This document shows, in pieces, positions 46,409 through 56,405 of a stretch of 64,000 nt of DNA. The notes under the pieces are model-generated. The model was not told the origin of the DNA and did no database searches. It was given only the letters and a program-made list of their open reading frames with translations. The stretch's first letter is position 1. Each line of letters begins with the position of its first letter. The DNA is from Arabidopsis thaliana (taxonomy: Eukaryota; Streptophyta; Magnoliopsida; Brassicales; Brassicaceae): NCBI RefSeq assembly GCF_000001735.4, contig NC_003070.9:7564001-7628000 (forward strand). Direction: 5' to 3'. The position numbers and the translations under genes were made by a program.

Positions 46409-48520
46409 ATGAAACTCACAAACGCTCTCTTCTTCTTCTTCCTTATCTGTCTCCTCTCTTTATCGTCAGCTTCATCGAACAAGCCTCAGCTTTCAAATGG
46501 CTCGACCATCTTATTCACGACGATAGGGAGACCCACTTTCGAATTCGACATCTTTACTCTCCCCACGAGCCACCGTCCACCGTCACCCGCCGATGAGCAC
46601 CGTCTCACCGATGGCAAATCTATTAACTTCAACGGCTATTTCGCTTCTCCTTCTACGGCGTTAATCTCACTTCTACCCAAAAGAACTCAGATTCAACCAC
46701 AAGACGTGCATCTCATCTACGTCACTGAGAGAGCCGGAACTCCTAGCTTAAACTACGACGTCGTTCACAGCGATAACGTTGGATCTAGAATTCAGGTTCC
46801 GTTATTTTCCGGCGAGGAACAACAGAGTGGTATGAATGTAAATTCCATGAAAGACACGCCTGTTTTAACAAACGGCTATCTTGTCCACGTGTCGACACAT
46901 GAGAATCCGGGTAAGCCCATGGCGAGTTGGGCCGCTGTTTACTCGACTGAGTTACGAACTAAGTCGACTCGGCGGCTTACACCACTGGGTATCGCTGACT
47001 TTTCTCCGGCTGTGTCTCCGTCTGGGAAGTGGACTGCCGTGGCTTCGTTTGGAGAGAAAGGCTGGACTTGGAGCATGGTAGAGAAAGAGATTAGTTCAGA
47101 CGTCTACGTTTTCCTGACTCAGGATGGAACTCAGCGAGTCAAGGTGGTCGAGCAAGGCGGGTGGCCGAGATGGGTCGATGACTCGACTCTGTATTTCCAC
47201 CGGAAAAGCGACGACGGTTGGATCAGCGTGTACCGAGCGATTTTACCCAAAACCGGACCGGTTACCACCAAATCGGTTACGATTCAAAGAGTCACACCAC
47301 CGGGTCTTCACGCTTTCACACCCGCCACGTCACCAAACAATAACAACTTCATCGCGGTGGCTACAAGGAGGCCTGGATCAGAAATCCGCCACGTGGAGCT
47401 TTTCGATTTAAAGAAGAACGAGTTCGTCGAGTTGACTCGTTTAGTCTCGCCGAAGAGTCATCACTTTAACCCGTTTCTTTCCCCTGACTCGTCCCGAGTC
47501 GGATACCATAGCTGCAGAGGTGACGCAACTGGACGTAAAACTCCTCGGAATCTCCTCCAAAGCCTCAAAACAACTTCAAACGACCTCTCTCTCTTCAGAT
47601 TCGACGGTGCGTTCCCGTCTATCTCGCCGGAAGGTGACAGATTCGCGTTCGTCTCTTTCACAGGCGTTTTCGTGGTGAACCCAGATGGTTCAGGTCTACG
47701 TCAATTGCTTCCACAAATGGGATTTGGAACAGTTTGGGATCCTATTCGACATGGAATCGTCTACACAAGCTCAGGTCCAGCTTTAGCTCCAGGAAAGTCT
47801 CAAATCGATATTCTCGCCATAAACGTCGATGCACCTAGTCCAGCAACCGCCGTTAAAAAACTAACGACTACCGGTGAAAACAACGCTTTTCCGTGGCCAT
47901 CACCTGACGGTAAACGGATCGTGTTCCGTTCTGCGCGGTCCGGTACTAAAAACCTTTACATAATGGACGCAGAGAAAGGTGAATCCGGTGGTTTGTTCCG
48001 GTTAACGAACGGAAACTGGAACGATACGATAGCTACTTGGTCACCTGATGGTAATTGGATTGTGTTTGCATCCAACCGGGAATTTCCCGGTACGTTGTTG
48101 ATGAATATATATGTGGTTCATCCGGATGGGACCGGTTTAAGGAAGCTGGCGCAAAACTTGACCGGTTTGGTATCGATGCATCCGATGTTTAGTCCCGACA
48201 GTAAGAGAATCGTGTTTACTACCATTTATGCTGGAATCTCGGCGGAGCAGATCGGTAATCCGCATTTTAACGTCCCGAGTAGTGAGATTTTTACCGTGAA
48301 CTTGGACGGCTCTGGTTTGACGAGGCTAACGCATAACTCGGTGGAAGATGGACCACCCATGTGGTTCCCTAAGATCAAAGCTACTGGTGATGTGGCTTGG
48401 CCTAAGAGGTTTGGCCCTAGTTGCTCTATCCAAGATTTCAAGACGCAAAATACTACCGTGAAAATGAAAATGAATAAGCCCGCAACAATGTCATCAATGT
48501 GTGTTGTTCCTTCACAATGA
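46409..48520 (+). CDS. Secreted TolB-like / DPP6-N beta-propeller protein, copy 1 (At1g21670)
   Basis: A single intronless frame of 703 aa. The N-terminus (MKLTNALFFFFLICLLSLSSAS) has a short charged start and a hydrophobic core ending in small residues: a good signal peptide. The body carries repeated PD40-type propeller strands: FSPAVSPSGKWTAVAS, FNPFLSPDSSRVGYHS, WPSPDGKRIVFRS, WSPDGNWIVFAS and FSPDSKRIVFTT, plus HPDGTGLRKLA and LDGSGLTRLTHNS. This is the bacterial TolB / DPP6-N fold. No Ser-His-Asp peptidase domain follows, so binding rather than hydrolysis is likely. N-glycosylation sequons such as NLTG are present. It is probably exported through the ER to the apoplast. The next gene is a tandem paralog in the same orientation, 507 bp on. 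Molecular function is unknown to me. Confidence 0.9.
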   Translation: MKLTNALFFFFLICLLSLSSASSNKPQLSNGSTILFTTIGRPTFEFDIFTLPTSHRPPSPADEHRLTDGKSINFNGYFASPSTALISLLPKRTQIQPQDVHLIYVTERAGTPSLNYDVVHSDNVGSRIQVPLFSGEEQQSGMNVNSMKDTPVLTNGYLVHVSTHENPGKPMASWAAVYSTELRTKSTRRLTPLGIADFSPAVSPSGKWTAVASFGEKGWTWSMVEKEISSDVYVFLTQDGTQRVKVVEQGGWPRWVDDSTLYFHRKSDDGWISVYRAILPKTGPVTTKSVTIQRVTPPGLHAFTPATSPNNNNFIAVATRRPGSEIRHVELFDLKKNEFVELTRLVSPKSHHFNPFLSPDSSRVGYHSCRGDATGRKTPRNLLQSLKTTSNDLSLFRFDGAFPSISPEGDRFAFVSFTGVFVVNPDGSGLRQLLPQMGFGTVWDPIRHGIVYTSSGPALAPGKSQIDILAINVDAPSPATAVKKLTTTGENNAFPWPSPDGKRIVFRSARSGTKNLYIMDAEKGESGGLFRLTNGNWNDTIATWSPDGNWIVFASNREFPGTLLMNIYVVHPDGTGLRKLAQNLTGLVSMHPMFSPDSKRIVFTTIYAGISAEQIGNPHFNVPSSEIFTVNLDGSGLTRLTHNSVEDGPPMWFPKIKATGDVAWPKRFGPSCSIQDFKTQNTTVKMKMNKPATMSSMCVVPSQ

Positions 48521-49027
48521 TTTGTTATGTAACTTATTCTTCTAATAAAAAACTCCGCTAGTTCATATCTTGTTAAGTATTTGGTTAGCCTAAGAAATTA
48601 TATAGCTTGAGGTTTCACATTTTCAATATTTTTTAAAAATAATTTGGGTCAATATTGATGTTGGAAATGAAATCAACGGTTGAATTATTGTCGTGTGCTG
48701 CTTGCACCATGGTCCATGCTAGATGGACCGACCACTATTTTTCCAAACAGTGCCTATCCTATCAAGTAGATATTTTCTGAATACGTAGATAATTGTAGAA
48801 TACAAGAAAAGAAATATCCTCTGTGGAATAAATGAATAATATACTTTTGTCAGAAACGTTACAAGTTAAAATTCCACGACTGATTGCCACGTGTAAGCTT
48901 ATCTCAAAAGGGCCCTACAGTACCATGATGACGTCATCTCTTACACCACTCTCTGAAAAATTCCTCCGCCTTATAAAAAAACTCGATTATCGTCTTCACT
49001 TAGTAGCCAACCACCGACCAATCCGCC
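48521..49027. promoter_or_regulatory. Promoter of At1g21680 with G-box, TGACGTCA palindrome and TATA box
   Basis: CACGTG at 48888-48893 and the full palindrome TGACGTCA at 48929-48936 precede TTATAAAAAA at 48971-48980. The ATG at 49028 follows. Both are ACGT-core bZIP sites. This matches the ACGT-core box in front of the neighbouring paralog. The left part of the gap is 3' flank of At1g21670. Confidence 0.55.
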
Positions 49028-51148
49028 ATGAATATATCTCAGATTATTTTCTTCGCGTCCCTTCTTCTACGGCTTCACTTATCAACGGCGGAACATCAAA
49101 ATTCAAACGCTGGTGATGGAGACACCATCATATTCACCACTCTAGGACGATCGCACTACGAATTTGACATATTCGCCCTCTCCACGACTCAACCGCCGTC
49201 AGTTTCCGGAGAGCTCCGAATCACCGATGGGGAATCGGTAAATTTCAACGGCTATTTCCCGTCTCCTTCTCCGGCTCTATTATCTCTCCTTCCCGACGAA
49301 ACCCTAATTCAAATGGAAGATTCGTCTCCTCTGCATCTCATATACGTCACCGAGAGAAACGGTACTTCTAGCTTGTACTACGATCTAGTTTACGGCGGTA
49401 ATTCTGATTTTAAAACGAAACGAAGATCGGTGTTAGAAGCACCGTCTCGAGTCCAAGTTCCGTTGTTATCCCGCTTTGATCATCTGAGTGGCATGACGGT
49501 AAATTCTTTTAAAGATAAGCCTAGTTTGAGTGGTGAGTTTATTGTCTACGTGTCAACCCATGAGAGCTCAGGTGAGCCGAGAGCAAGCTGGACCGCCGTT
49601 TACTCTACCGAGTTAAAAACCGGGTTAACCAGGCGGTTAACACCGAGTGGTGTAGCTGATTTCAGCCCGGCGGTATCGCCTTCCGGAAATTTAACGGCTG
49701 TGGCTTCATACGGAGAGAGAGGCTGGACAGGGGAAGTTGAAGAGCTACGTACGGACATCTATGTATTCTTGACTCGGGATGGGTCTCACCGTGTCAAGGT
49801 GGTGGAGCACGGTGGTTGGCCGTGTTGGGTTGATGAGTCGACTCTGTATTTCCATAGAAGAAGTGAGGAGGATGGTTGGATCAGCGTTTACCGAGCCATC
49901 TTACCTGAAAACGGACCGTTGACTACTGAGTCGGTGACAATTCAGCGAGTCACACCACCGGGAGTTCACGCTTTCACACCGGCCACGTCACCAAACAACC
50001 ACGAGTTCGTTGCGGTAGCTACAAGGAGACCAGGCTCGGATTACCGCCACGTGGAGTTGTTTGATCTAAAGAGGAATGAGTTTATAGAGTTGACTCGTTT
50101 GGTGGCGCCAAAGAGTCATCACTTGAATCCATTCTTGTCCCCTGACTCGTCTCGAGTCGGATATCATAGTTGTAGAGGCGATGCTAATGGACGGAGAAGT
50201 CCTCTGCTCTTCCTTGAAAATATTCAAACCACTACAAGGGACCTCTCTCTCTTTAGAATTGATGGTTCGTTTCCTTCGTTCTCACCTGGAGGTGATCGTA
50301 TCGCATACGTTAAGATGCCTGGTGTGTTTGTGGTGAAGCCGGATGGTTCAGGGCAGCGTGAAGTGTACAAGGGAATGGCGTTTTCGACAGCTTGGGATCC
50401 GGTTCGACCTGGAATTGTGTACTCTAGCTCAGGTCCAACGTTTGCTACAGAGAGAACAGAGGTTGATGTTATCTCTATTGACGTTGATGCAGCCGATAAG
50501 TCATCTTCCGTGAGGAGGCTAACGACAAACGGGAAGAACAATGCTTTCCCTTGGCCATCTCCTGATGGTAAGCGGATAGTGTTTCGTTCGGGGCGGACTG
50601 GTCACAAAAACCTCTACATAATGGATGCTGAGAAAGGAGAAAGCGGTGGTCTATGGAGGTTAACCGAAGGTGCGTGGACCGACACAATGTGTAACTGGTC
50701 ACCGGATGGGGAATGGATCGCGTTTGCATCAGATCGAGAAAGCCCTGGCTCGGGTAGTTTTGAGCTCTTCTTGATCCACCCCAACGGAACAGGGTTAAGG
50801 AAGCTCATCCAAAGCGGGACGGGTGGGAGAACAAACCACCCGATCTTCAGCCCGGACAGTAAATCATTAGTCTTCACTTCTGATTATGCTGGAATCTCGG
50901 CGGAACCGATCTCGAACCCGCATCATTACCAGCCATACGGTGATATCTTCACGGTGAAATTAGATGGCTCTAATGTGAGGAGGCTAACGCATAACTCTTA
51001 TGAAGATGGGACACCGGCATGGGCCCCTCGGTTCATCCACCCCAACAATGTGGAGCTACAAAGGAGGAATGATTCTAGGTGCTCGTTCGAAGACTGTCAC
51101 TGGCTCAACAAGTACCCTACACTAAAAGGCCGAAAAATATCTTGTTAA
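49028..51148 (+). CDS. Secreted TolB-like / DPP6-N beta-propeller protein, copy 2 (At1g21680)
   Basis: Intronless 706-aa frame, clearly paralogous to the upstream gene along its whole length. Shared blocks include IIFTTLGRSHYEFDIF, FNGYFPSPSPALLSLLP, VTERNGTSSL, VTPPGVHAFTPATSPNN and NAFPWPSPDGKRIVFRS. The signal peptide is MNISQIIFFASLLLRLHLSTA. PD40 strands follow the same order as in copy 1. The C-terminus has extra cysteines (RCSFEDCHW) near the end, while copy 1 has one (PSCSIQDF). The propeller has no fused peptidase, so a binding role outside the cell is the best guess. Most divergence is in the first 150 residues and the C-terminal tail. Confidence 0.9.
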   Translation: MNISQIIFFASLLLRLHLSTAEHQNSNAGDGDTIIFTTLGRSHYEFDIFALSTTQPPSVSGELRITDGESVNFNGYFPSPSPALLSLLPDETLIQMEDSSPLHLIYVTERNGTSSLYYDLVYGGNSDFKTKRRSVLEAPSRVQVPLLSRFDHLSGMTVNSFKDKPSLSGEFIVYVSTHESSGEPRASWTAVYSTELKTGLTRRLTPSGVADFSPAVSPSGNLTAVASYGERGWTGEVEELRTDIYVFLTRDGSHRVKVVEHGGWPCWVDESTLYFHRRSEEDGWISVYRAILPENGPLTTESVTIQRVTPPGVHAFTPATSPNNHEFVAVATRRPGSDYRHVELFDLKRNEFIELTRLVAPKSHHLNPFLSPDSSRVGYHSCRGDANGRRSPLLFLENIQTTTRDLSLFRIDGSFPSFSPGGDRIAYVKMPGVFVVKPDGSGQREVYKGMAFSTAWDPVRPGIVYSSSGPTFATERTEVDVISIDVDAADKSSSVRRLTTNGKNNAFPWPSPDGKRIVFRSGRTGHKNLYIMDAEKGESGGLWRLTEGAWTDTMCNWSPDGEWIAFASDRESPGSGSFELFLIHPNGTGLRKLIQSGTGGRTNHPIFSPDSKSLVFTSDYAGISAEPISNPHHYQPYGDIFTVKLDGSNVRRLTHNSYEDGTPAWAPRFIHPNNVELQRRNDSRCSFEDCHWLNKYPTLKGRKISC

Positions 51149-51674
51149 TATGTATCTACAGTTTTGTATCCCAGCTTGTAACTCTACTTATAGATTTGTA
51201 TGAGACTGCCACTGTATATGCATAAGACTTTGTATTATAGAGATCGTTAATGTGATATGTATATCATATTGTCAAAACAGTCGTGATAAGATATCAAACC
51301 CTCTTCTAAATGATAGTCTTGCTATTGCGGTTTGGAATCCTCATGAATTATCCAATGTCAATTCAATCTCAGCGTGATTGAAGACAGGTTTTTAAATTCC
51401 AAAATCTCTTCTTTAATCACGTTTATAAATCAGTTTTGATACATTATTACTATGTTTTGCGTACGTGTCAGAAGATTACTATCCATGTAATGTCTGAAGA
51501 ATTAGGTGCGAGTCAAAAGTCATAACAGTCGATAAGATATCAAACCCTCTTCGTGACTTGGAAGGTTTGAGGCGGGGGCGGGAAAATCCAGAAAACGTCG
51601 GATAATGTTTATAAAGGAGTCTCTCCGTCACCGGAGAAAAATTAGAAGAAAAAAGAGGCGAAGAAGAGAGAGGA
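51149..51674. other. Intergenic region carrying a 34-36-bp direct repeat
   Basis: Holds the 3' flank of At1g21680 and the promoter and leader of RFC4. A direct repeat occurs at 51271-51306 and 51519-51552. A G-rich stretch (GGCGGGGGCGGGAAAA, about 51571-51586) lies about 90 bp before the RFC4 ATG. TTTGGCGC-type E2F sites are expected for replication genes; the GGCGGGAAA in this stretch is an E2F-like match. Confidence 0.55.
51271..51552. repeat. Near-identical direct repeats flanking about 212 bp
   Basis: The 36-bp copy 51271-51306 and the 34-bp copy 51519-51552 share CAGTCG(TG)ATAAGATATC and the following CAAACCCTCTTC. They differ by a 2-nt indel and one substitution. The sequence between them shows no coding capacity. 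Confidence 0.85.
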
Positions 51675-54362
51675 ATGGCGCCAGTTCTTCAGAGCTCACA
51701 GCCATGGGTTGAGAAATAGTACGATTTCTTCTCACTGATTTTTTATTTCGTTGACGGAATTTATGTGGGGTTTAATAAACTCATTGTTTCCGATTTGGAT
51801 CTAGCCGGCCGAAGCAGGTTAAGGACGTGGCTCACCAGGAAGAGGTGGTTCGTGTCCTCACCAACACTCTCCAGACTGCTGACGTAATTTCACTATAACC
51901 TCTTTGTTTATCGCGAAACAAATCCCTAATTATTAAAATCTGATTTTGTACAAGTGTGAAAAACCCTAGATGTCGAATTTGGTTCTCAATTCTGGGTTTT
52001 AATTTTTTGTTTGTCTCTCTGTTGTAGTGCCCGCACATGCTCTTCTATGGACCACCAGGCACTGGAAAAACCACTACTGCTCTTGCCATCGCTCACCAGC
52101 TCTTTGGGTAACGTATTCATTTGATAATTTGTGATAGCTGAAATTCGGATGACTTTTTGATTGATTCATTTGTGTGTACTTAGTTTGTATGAGACCTTGT
52201 GATCTCTAATATGATACATTCAGATTTGTGATTCAAATAACTCGGTTTTTTTTTTTTTTTATGTAGAAGCTGATATAATATGCACACTCAGACTCTGTGG
52301 TTGCATAATGATATACCAACTTCTCCCATTAGGTAGCTAGACAGTATACCAAGATGTGAATTCATAGGAATAGTAATCATTATGATTTTTCTATGTAAGT
52401 GGTTAGTTTTTGAAGCTGAATTGTCTTGTTCTTCTTTCCATTGCCTCCATGGGTGTCGTCCCATATGAGTCGGTTTCAGCTTCTTTTGAGAGTAATAATC
52501 ACAGATTTATTTTCATGAGCCTGGCCTTGTTTTGTTATTTCATTTTGCTATATTATGTGGATTTTTACAATGGGCATGTGAACTAACTATAGAGTGTTTA
52601 CAGACCTGAACTATACAAGTCTAGGGTGTTGGAGCTTAATGCAAGTGATGACAGAGGTATTAATGTTGTTCGGACTAAGATCAAGGATTTTGCTGCTGTT
52701 GCTGTTGGGTCTAATCATCGTCAAAGGTGTCGTACTTTTTATTAAGTTTTTTTTTTTTTTGGGGTCATTTTCTCGTTTCTGCATTTCATCTAAGACCTTC
52801 GATTTGATACTTCAGTGGTTATCCTTGCCCATCGTTTAAGATCATCATCCTAGATGAGGCTGATTCGATGACAGAAGATGCTCAGGTACGTTGAACATCT
52901 ATTATTCACTACCGCATTTGTACGTTTGATATGTGTTTACCATGAGCTATTTTATTGACTGTCCAGAATGCCTTGAGGCGCACAATGGAAACTTACTCCA
53001 AAGTCACCAGATTCTTTTTCATATGTAATTACATCAGCAGGTAATTCTGTCACAACAGCCTTTTATTTTTTTTCCTTCTGTTCTCATTTGTTCTCCAATT
53101 TTCTCTCTGGTTATTGAAAATGATTGCTTTTTCGTTTATACTTTTGTTATATTTTGGAACATGCTCATAGTGAGCTACTTGCTGAACTATGAACCTACTG
53201 ATTTTGATCACCCTTACAAACTTTGATCTCTTGTTCTGTAGGATCATAGAGCCCCTTGCTTCCAGGTGTGCGAAGTTCAGGTTTAAACCACTTTCCGAAG
53301 AAGTCATGAGTAACCGTATATTGCATATTTGTAATGAAGAAGGTCTCAGCCTTGATGGAGAGGTATGAGCAAATGCTTCAATGTTTTCCGTATTATTTTA
53401 GTTTTGTGAAAGCTGATTATTGTAGCCGTTTCCTATTCAGGCTCTTTCAACTTTGAGCTCCATATCACAAGGTGATCTCCGTAGGGCCATCACATATCTG
53501 CAGGTAAGATAAAACTATCTGAAATATTTGTTACTAGACGAAATCGACCATAGAAATGTGAAACACTCTTTCTACCTGAATATTGCAGAGTGCTACTCGG
53601 TTGTTTGGATCAACAATAACTTCTACAGATTTACTCAATGTGTCTGGGGTAAGGATGAAGTTAACCCAATATTTGCATAAGTGTATGGTAGGTTCAGCCA
53701 TGTCAGACTTGCTGATGTTTAATATGGATGTCTAACGAATCTATCAGGTAGTTCCTCTAGAGGTAGTCAATAAACTTTTTACTGCATGCAAAAGTGGTGA
53801 TTTCGATATTGCAAACAAGGAAGTGGATAACATAGTTGCAGAAGGATATCCTGCATCTCAAATCATCAATCAGGTTTTCTATTTTCCTCTCTTATTTTTA
53901 CCCCATTTAAGTCATGCAACTGTGGCTATAACCCCTTCTATACAACACTCTTTCAGCTATTCGATATAGTTGCGGAGGCTGACAGTGACATAACAGACAT
54001 GCAAAAGGCTAAGATCTGCAAATGTTTAGCTGAAACTGATAAGGTAAGACTTTCCCGTACTAATTTTCCTTACTTGTGTCTCTTTTAGAGCCTCAAGTGA
54101 GATCAATTACCAACATCTTGACTCAATTATATTACGGGTTTTGAGTGAAGTTCACATCTTAGATTTTTGCCATTTGAATCTGTAGATATGTTGCAATCTT
54201 GCTAAGGATGTCTCTGTTACCTCTAGTGATAATAAAATATCTCACATCTTTTATTTTTAATGTATCCAGCGACTTGTAGACGGGGCGGATGAGTACTTGC
54301 AGCTTCTGGATGTGGCAAGCAGTACAATTTGTGCCCTCTCAGAAATGGCTCAAGACTTCTAA
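51675..54362 (+). CDS. RFC4: Replication factor C subunit 4 (At1g21690, EMB1968)
   Basis: Twelve exons splice to 339 aa: 51675-51718, 51805-51883, 52028-52107, 52604-52726, 52816-52885, 52967-53040, 53242-53362, 53441-53503, 53589-53648, 53748-53873, 53957-54043 and 54270-54362. AAA+ clamp-loader motifs are complete: YRPKQVKD (RFC box II), Walker [20 protein letters not shown], Walker [32 protein letters not shown] (SRC arginine finger) and [14 protein letters not shown] loads PCNA onto primer-template junctions in the nucleus during replication and repair. Length and motif order match small RFC subunits. A known embryo-lethal locus (EMB1968). Confidence 0.95.
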
Positions 54363-55131
54363 TGCAAATTCTGCTTGAATTGGACCTGTGCCTTAAGACT
54401 TATGAGACTATCATAGTGTAGGTTTTGATAAAAAGTTGGAGCGTTATGACGTTTTACTGGTTACTTATCTGTTATTGTTTTAAGAAAAACTATTAGATAT
54501 ATTTATTGCATCATTACTTAAGTCTATTTGTTTTGTGGGTAAGATCATTAAATATCATTACAATGTGAAATACATGATCGAATCAAAATAATTAACATCT
54601 CTTATAACCAACAAAATCATGACCAGATAGCTTGATGGACATTGCTTCTGTTGTAAGAATTAGTGAATCCCTTTATCTATATCCAATATTGACACCGTAA
54701 AAGGAGTAATGTGTTTCTTTACTAGTTGGATATATATACAGTGTAGATCCCAAAATGTAAATATAAAAATAAAAAATATAGTAGATTTATATAATTATAT
54801 TTTTCTATTTATTACCTCTAATAATCAAAATAGTAAAATCCTACGAAAATGTAATAAAATACAAGAGGATTAATATACATATCCACATAAAAGGAAGATT
54901 CGGATACACATCCAAACTATAGAAAACATTAGTAATGCCATAAATAAATAAAAATGCTGTCAAGACACAAAATTCGTTGAATGTTATAGTCTTCACATAA
55001 AACTGTCATAAATCTGGATACGTTCTAAAAATAATTGATCTAATCTAAATCTATAAGTAGTTTCTTATTAGTAGAATCCTTATGAATCTTAATTTGATCA
55101 AGACAGAAACGCTTTTGTTTACTTTTACCTA
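54363..55131. other. AT-rich intergenic region
   Basis: About 770 bp, strongly AT-rich with many short A and T runs. RFC4 3' flank on the left, promoter of the small Pro/Ser-rich gene on the right. Nothing else supported. Confidence 0.55.
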
Positions 55132-55785
55132 ATGGTCGATGGTGACGATTCTTTCAAGAGACCCGGAGCTGTGCCTTTTAAGTGGGAGATCCGACCCGGT
55201 GTACCTAAAACCCGACCCGGTGATGATGATCCAGCTCTTCTTCAACCACCTCCTCCTAACAAACTTCCTCCTCTCAAATTAAAATCAACTCCGCCGTCGA
55301 ATTCGCCATCTCCGTCGTCTTCTTCTTCTTTCTTCTCTGAATCCAGAAGCCGACCAGTCTCTCCCTTCGCTCCTCCTCCGTCTTTCAAGCTGAAATCGCC
55401 TTCAGATTCCGACTCCAACTGTTCAGCATCTCCGACTCCATATTTCCGATCTTCTTCTCCTCGTGCCGGTGGCTCATTGCCTCGGTGTTTTTTTCCCAAG
55501 TCATTATTTGGGTTGAAAAAGAGTAAGAGCGGCGATTTAAAAAAGACCGGTCAGCAGGAACCATCATCAACAACATCGGAGTCTGACAATTTCTATGAAT
55601 CGGGAACAACGCTTTCTCCGTCGGAAGAAGATTCTAGCCAGGGATCGCCGGTATCTTCGAGGTGGAGTTCGCCGAAATCGTCCTTCTCTTCTCGCCGTGG
55701 TTCGCCGCTAAAACGGACTGATTCGGATTTAAGCTCTTATGAGAAAAAAACCATGTTAATGATAGCTCGTTCCCGCCTTGGTTAA
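55132..55785 (+). CDS. Small Pro/Ser-rich protein with PFKWE-x3-PG motif (At1g21695)
   Basis: Single-exon frame of 217 aa. The N-terminus carries PFKWEIRPGVPKTRPG, the short motif typical of the plant DUF688-type family. The remainder is disordered, rich in Pro, Ser and Lys (LPPLKLKSTPP, SPSPSSSSSFF, FKLKSPS), and ends with a conserved-looking YEKKTMLMIARSRLG. There is no signal peptide or membrane segment, so the common label 'hydroxyproline-rich glycoprotein' is not supported by sequence; a secreted wall protein would need a signal peptide. The Pro/Ser bias and several SPxR/K-type sites suggest phosphorylation. Function unknown. Confidence 0.85.
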   Translation: MVDGDDSFKRPGAVPFKWEIRPGVPKTRPGDDDPALLQPPPPNKLPPLKLKSTPPSNSPSPSSSSSFFSESRSRPVSPFAPPPSFKLKSPSDSDSNCSASPTPYFRSSSPRAGGSLPRCFFPKSLFGLKKSKSGDLKKTGQQEPSSTTSESDNFYESGTTLSPSEEDSSQGSPVSSRWSSPKSSFSSRRGSPLKRTDSDLSSYEKKTMLMIARSRLG

Positions 55786-56155
55786 ATGGTTAGGCTTAAA
55801 AAAAAAAAAACATCTTAGAGATTAATCAAATAAAAATGATTTTGAGTTTTTCATTGCGACAAGAACGAATATGTTACATGTAGATTTGTAATGAAATTGT
55901 CTATATATTATCGTCAAAATGAATCGAGTTAAAAGACCCCTAATGTTTGAAGAGTAGAGAAATGGTTGTGGGAAAGAGAGACATTAAGATTGGTGACTGT
56001 TTTAATTCACAATGATGATGATGATGGTTTGATACTACAAGACACTAACTTGGAACAAGACTACGGTCTCAAAGCCAAATAACTTATCTTTAAAAATAAC
56101 AAGGTGAAATAAATATGGATACTGATAAGCTAAATAAGCTAGAGAAAGATGGATC
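55786..56155. other. Convergent gap At1g21695 / SWI3C
   Basis: 370 bp of 3' flank between convergent genes, with an A run at about 55799-55810 and a short GAT repeat near 56013-56025. No gene seen. Confidence 0.55.
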
Positions 56156-56366
56156 TTAGTTTAAGCCTAAGCCGGACCCTGAGCCTGAACCTGTGGAAGA
56201 CCTAACCATCGGGTGACTAAACGAAGGCTGGTTGATCGATGCTGCTCCAGCTGCTGCAGGGTTATTTAGTTGGTTGTTGCCAAACATGACGTTTGGTGAA
56301 GCTGTTGATCCTGCATTGGTCTGTATTGCATTGAGAGGTAATCTCGGGCCAAACGAGAAAGCTTGC

Positions 56367-56405
<39 letters not shown>

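Noticed and set aside
46409..48520. DPP4/DPP6-type prolyl peptidase
   Set aside because: The propeller resembles DPP6-N, but no alpha/beta-hydrolase domain or catalytic triad follows, so no peptidase call is made.
50224..50877. Minus-strand open frames across the TolB-like genes
   Set aside because: They are shadows of the long GC-richer coding sequence on the plus strand, with no start context or motifs.
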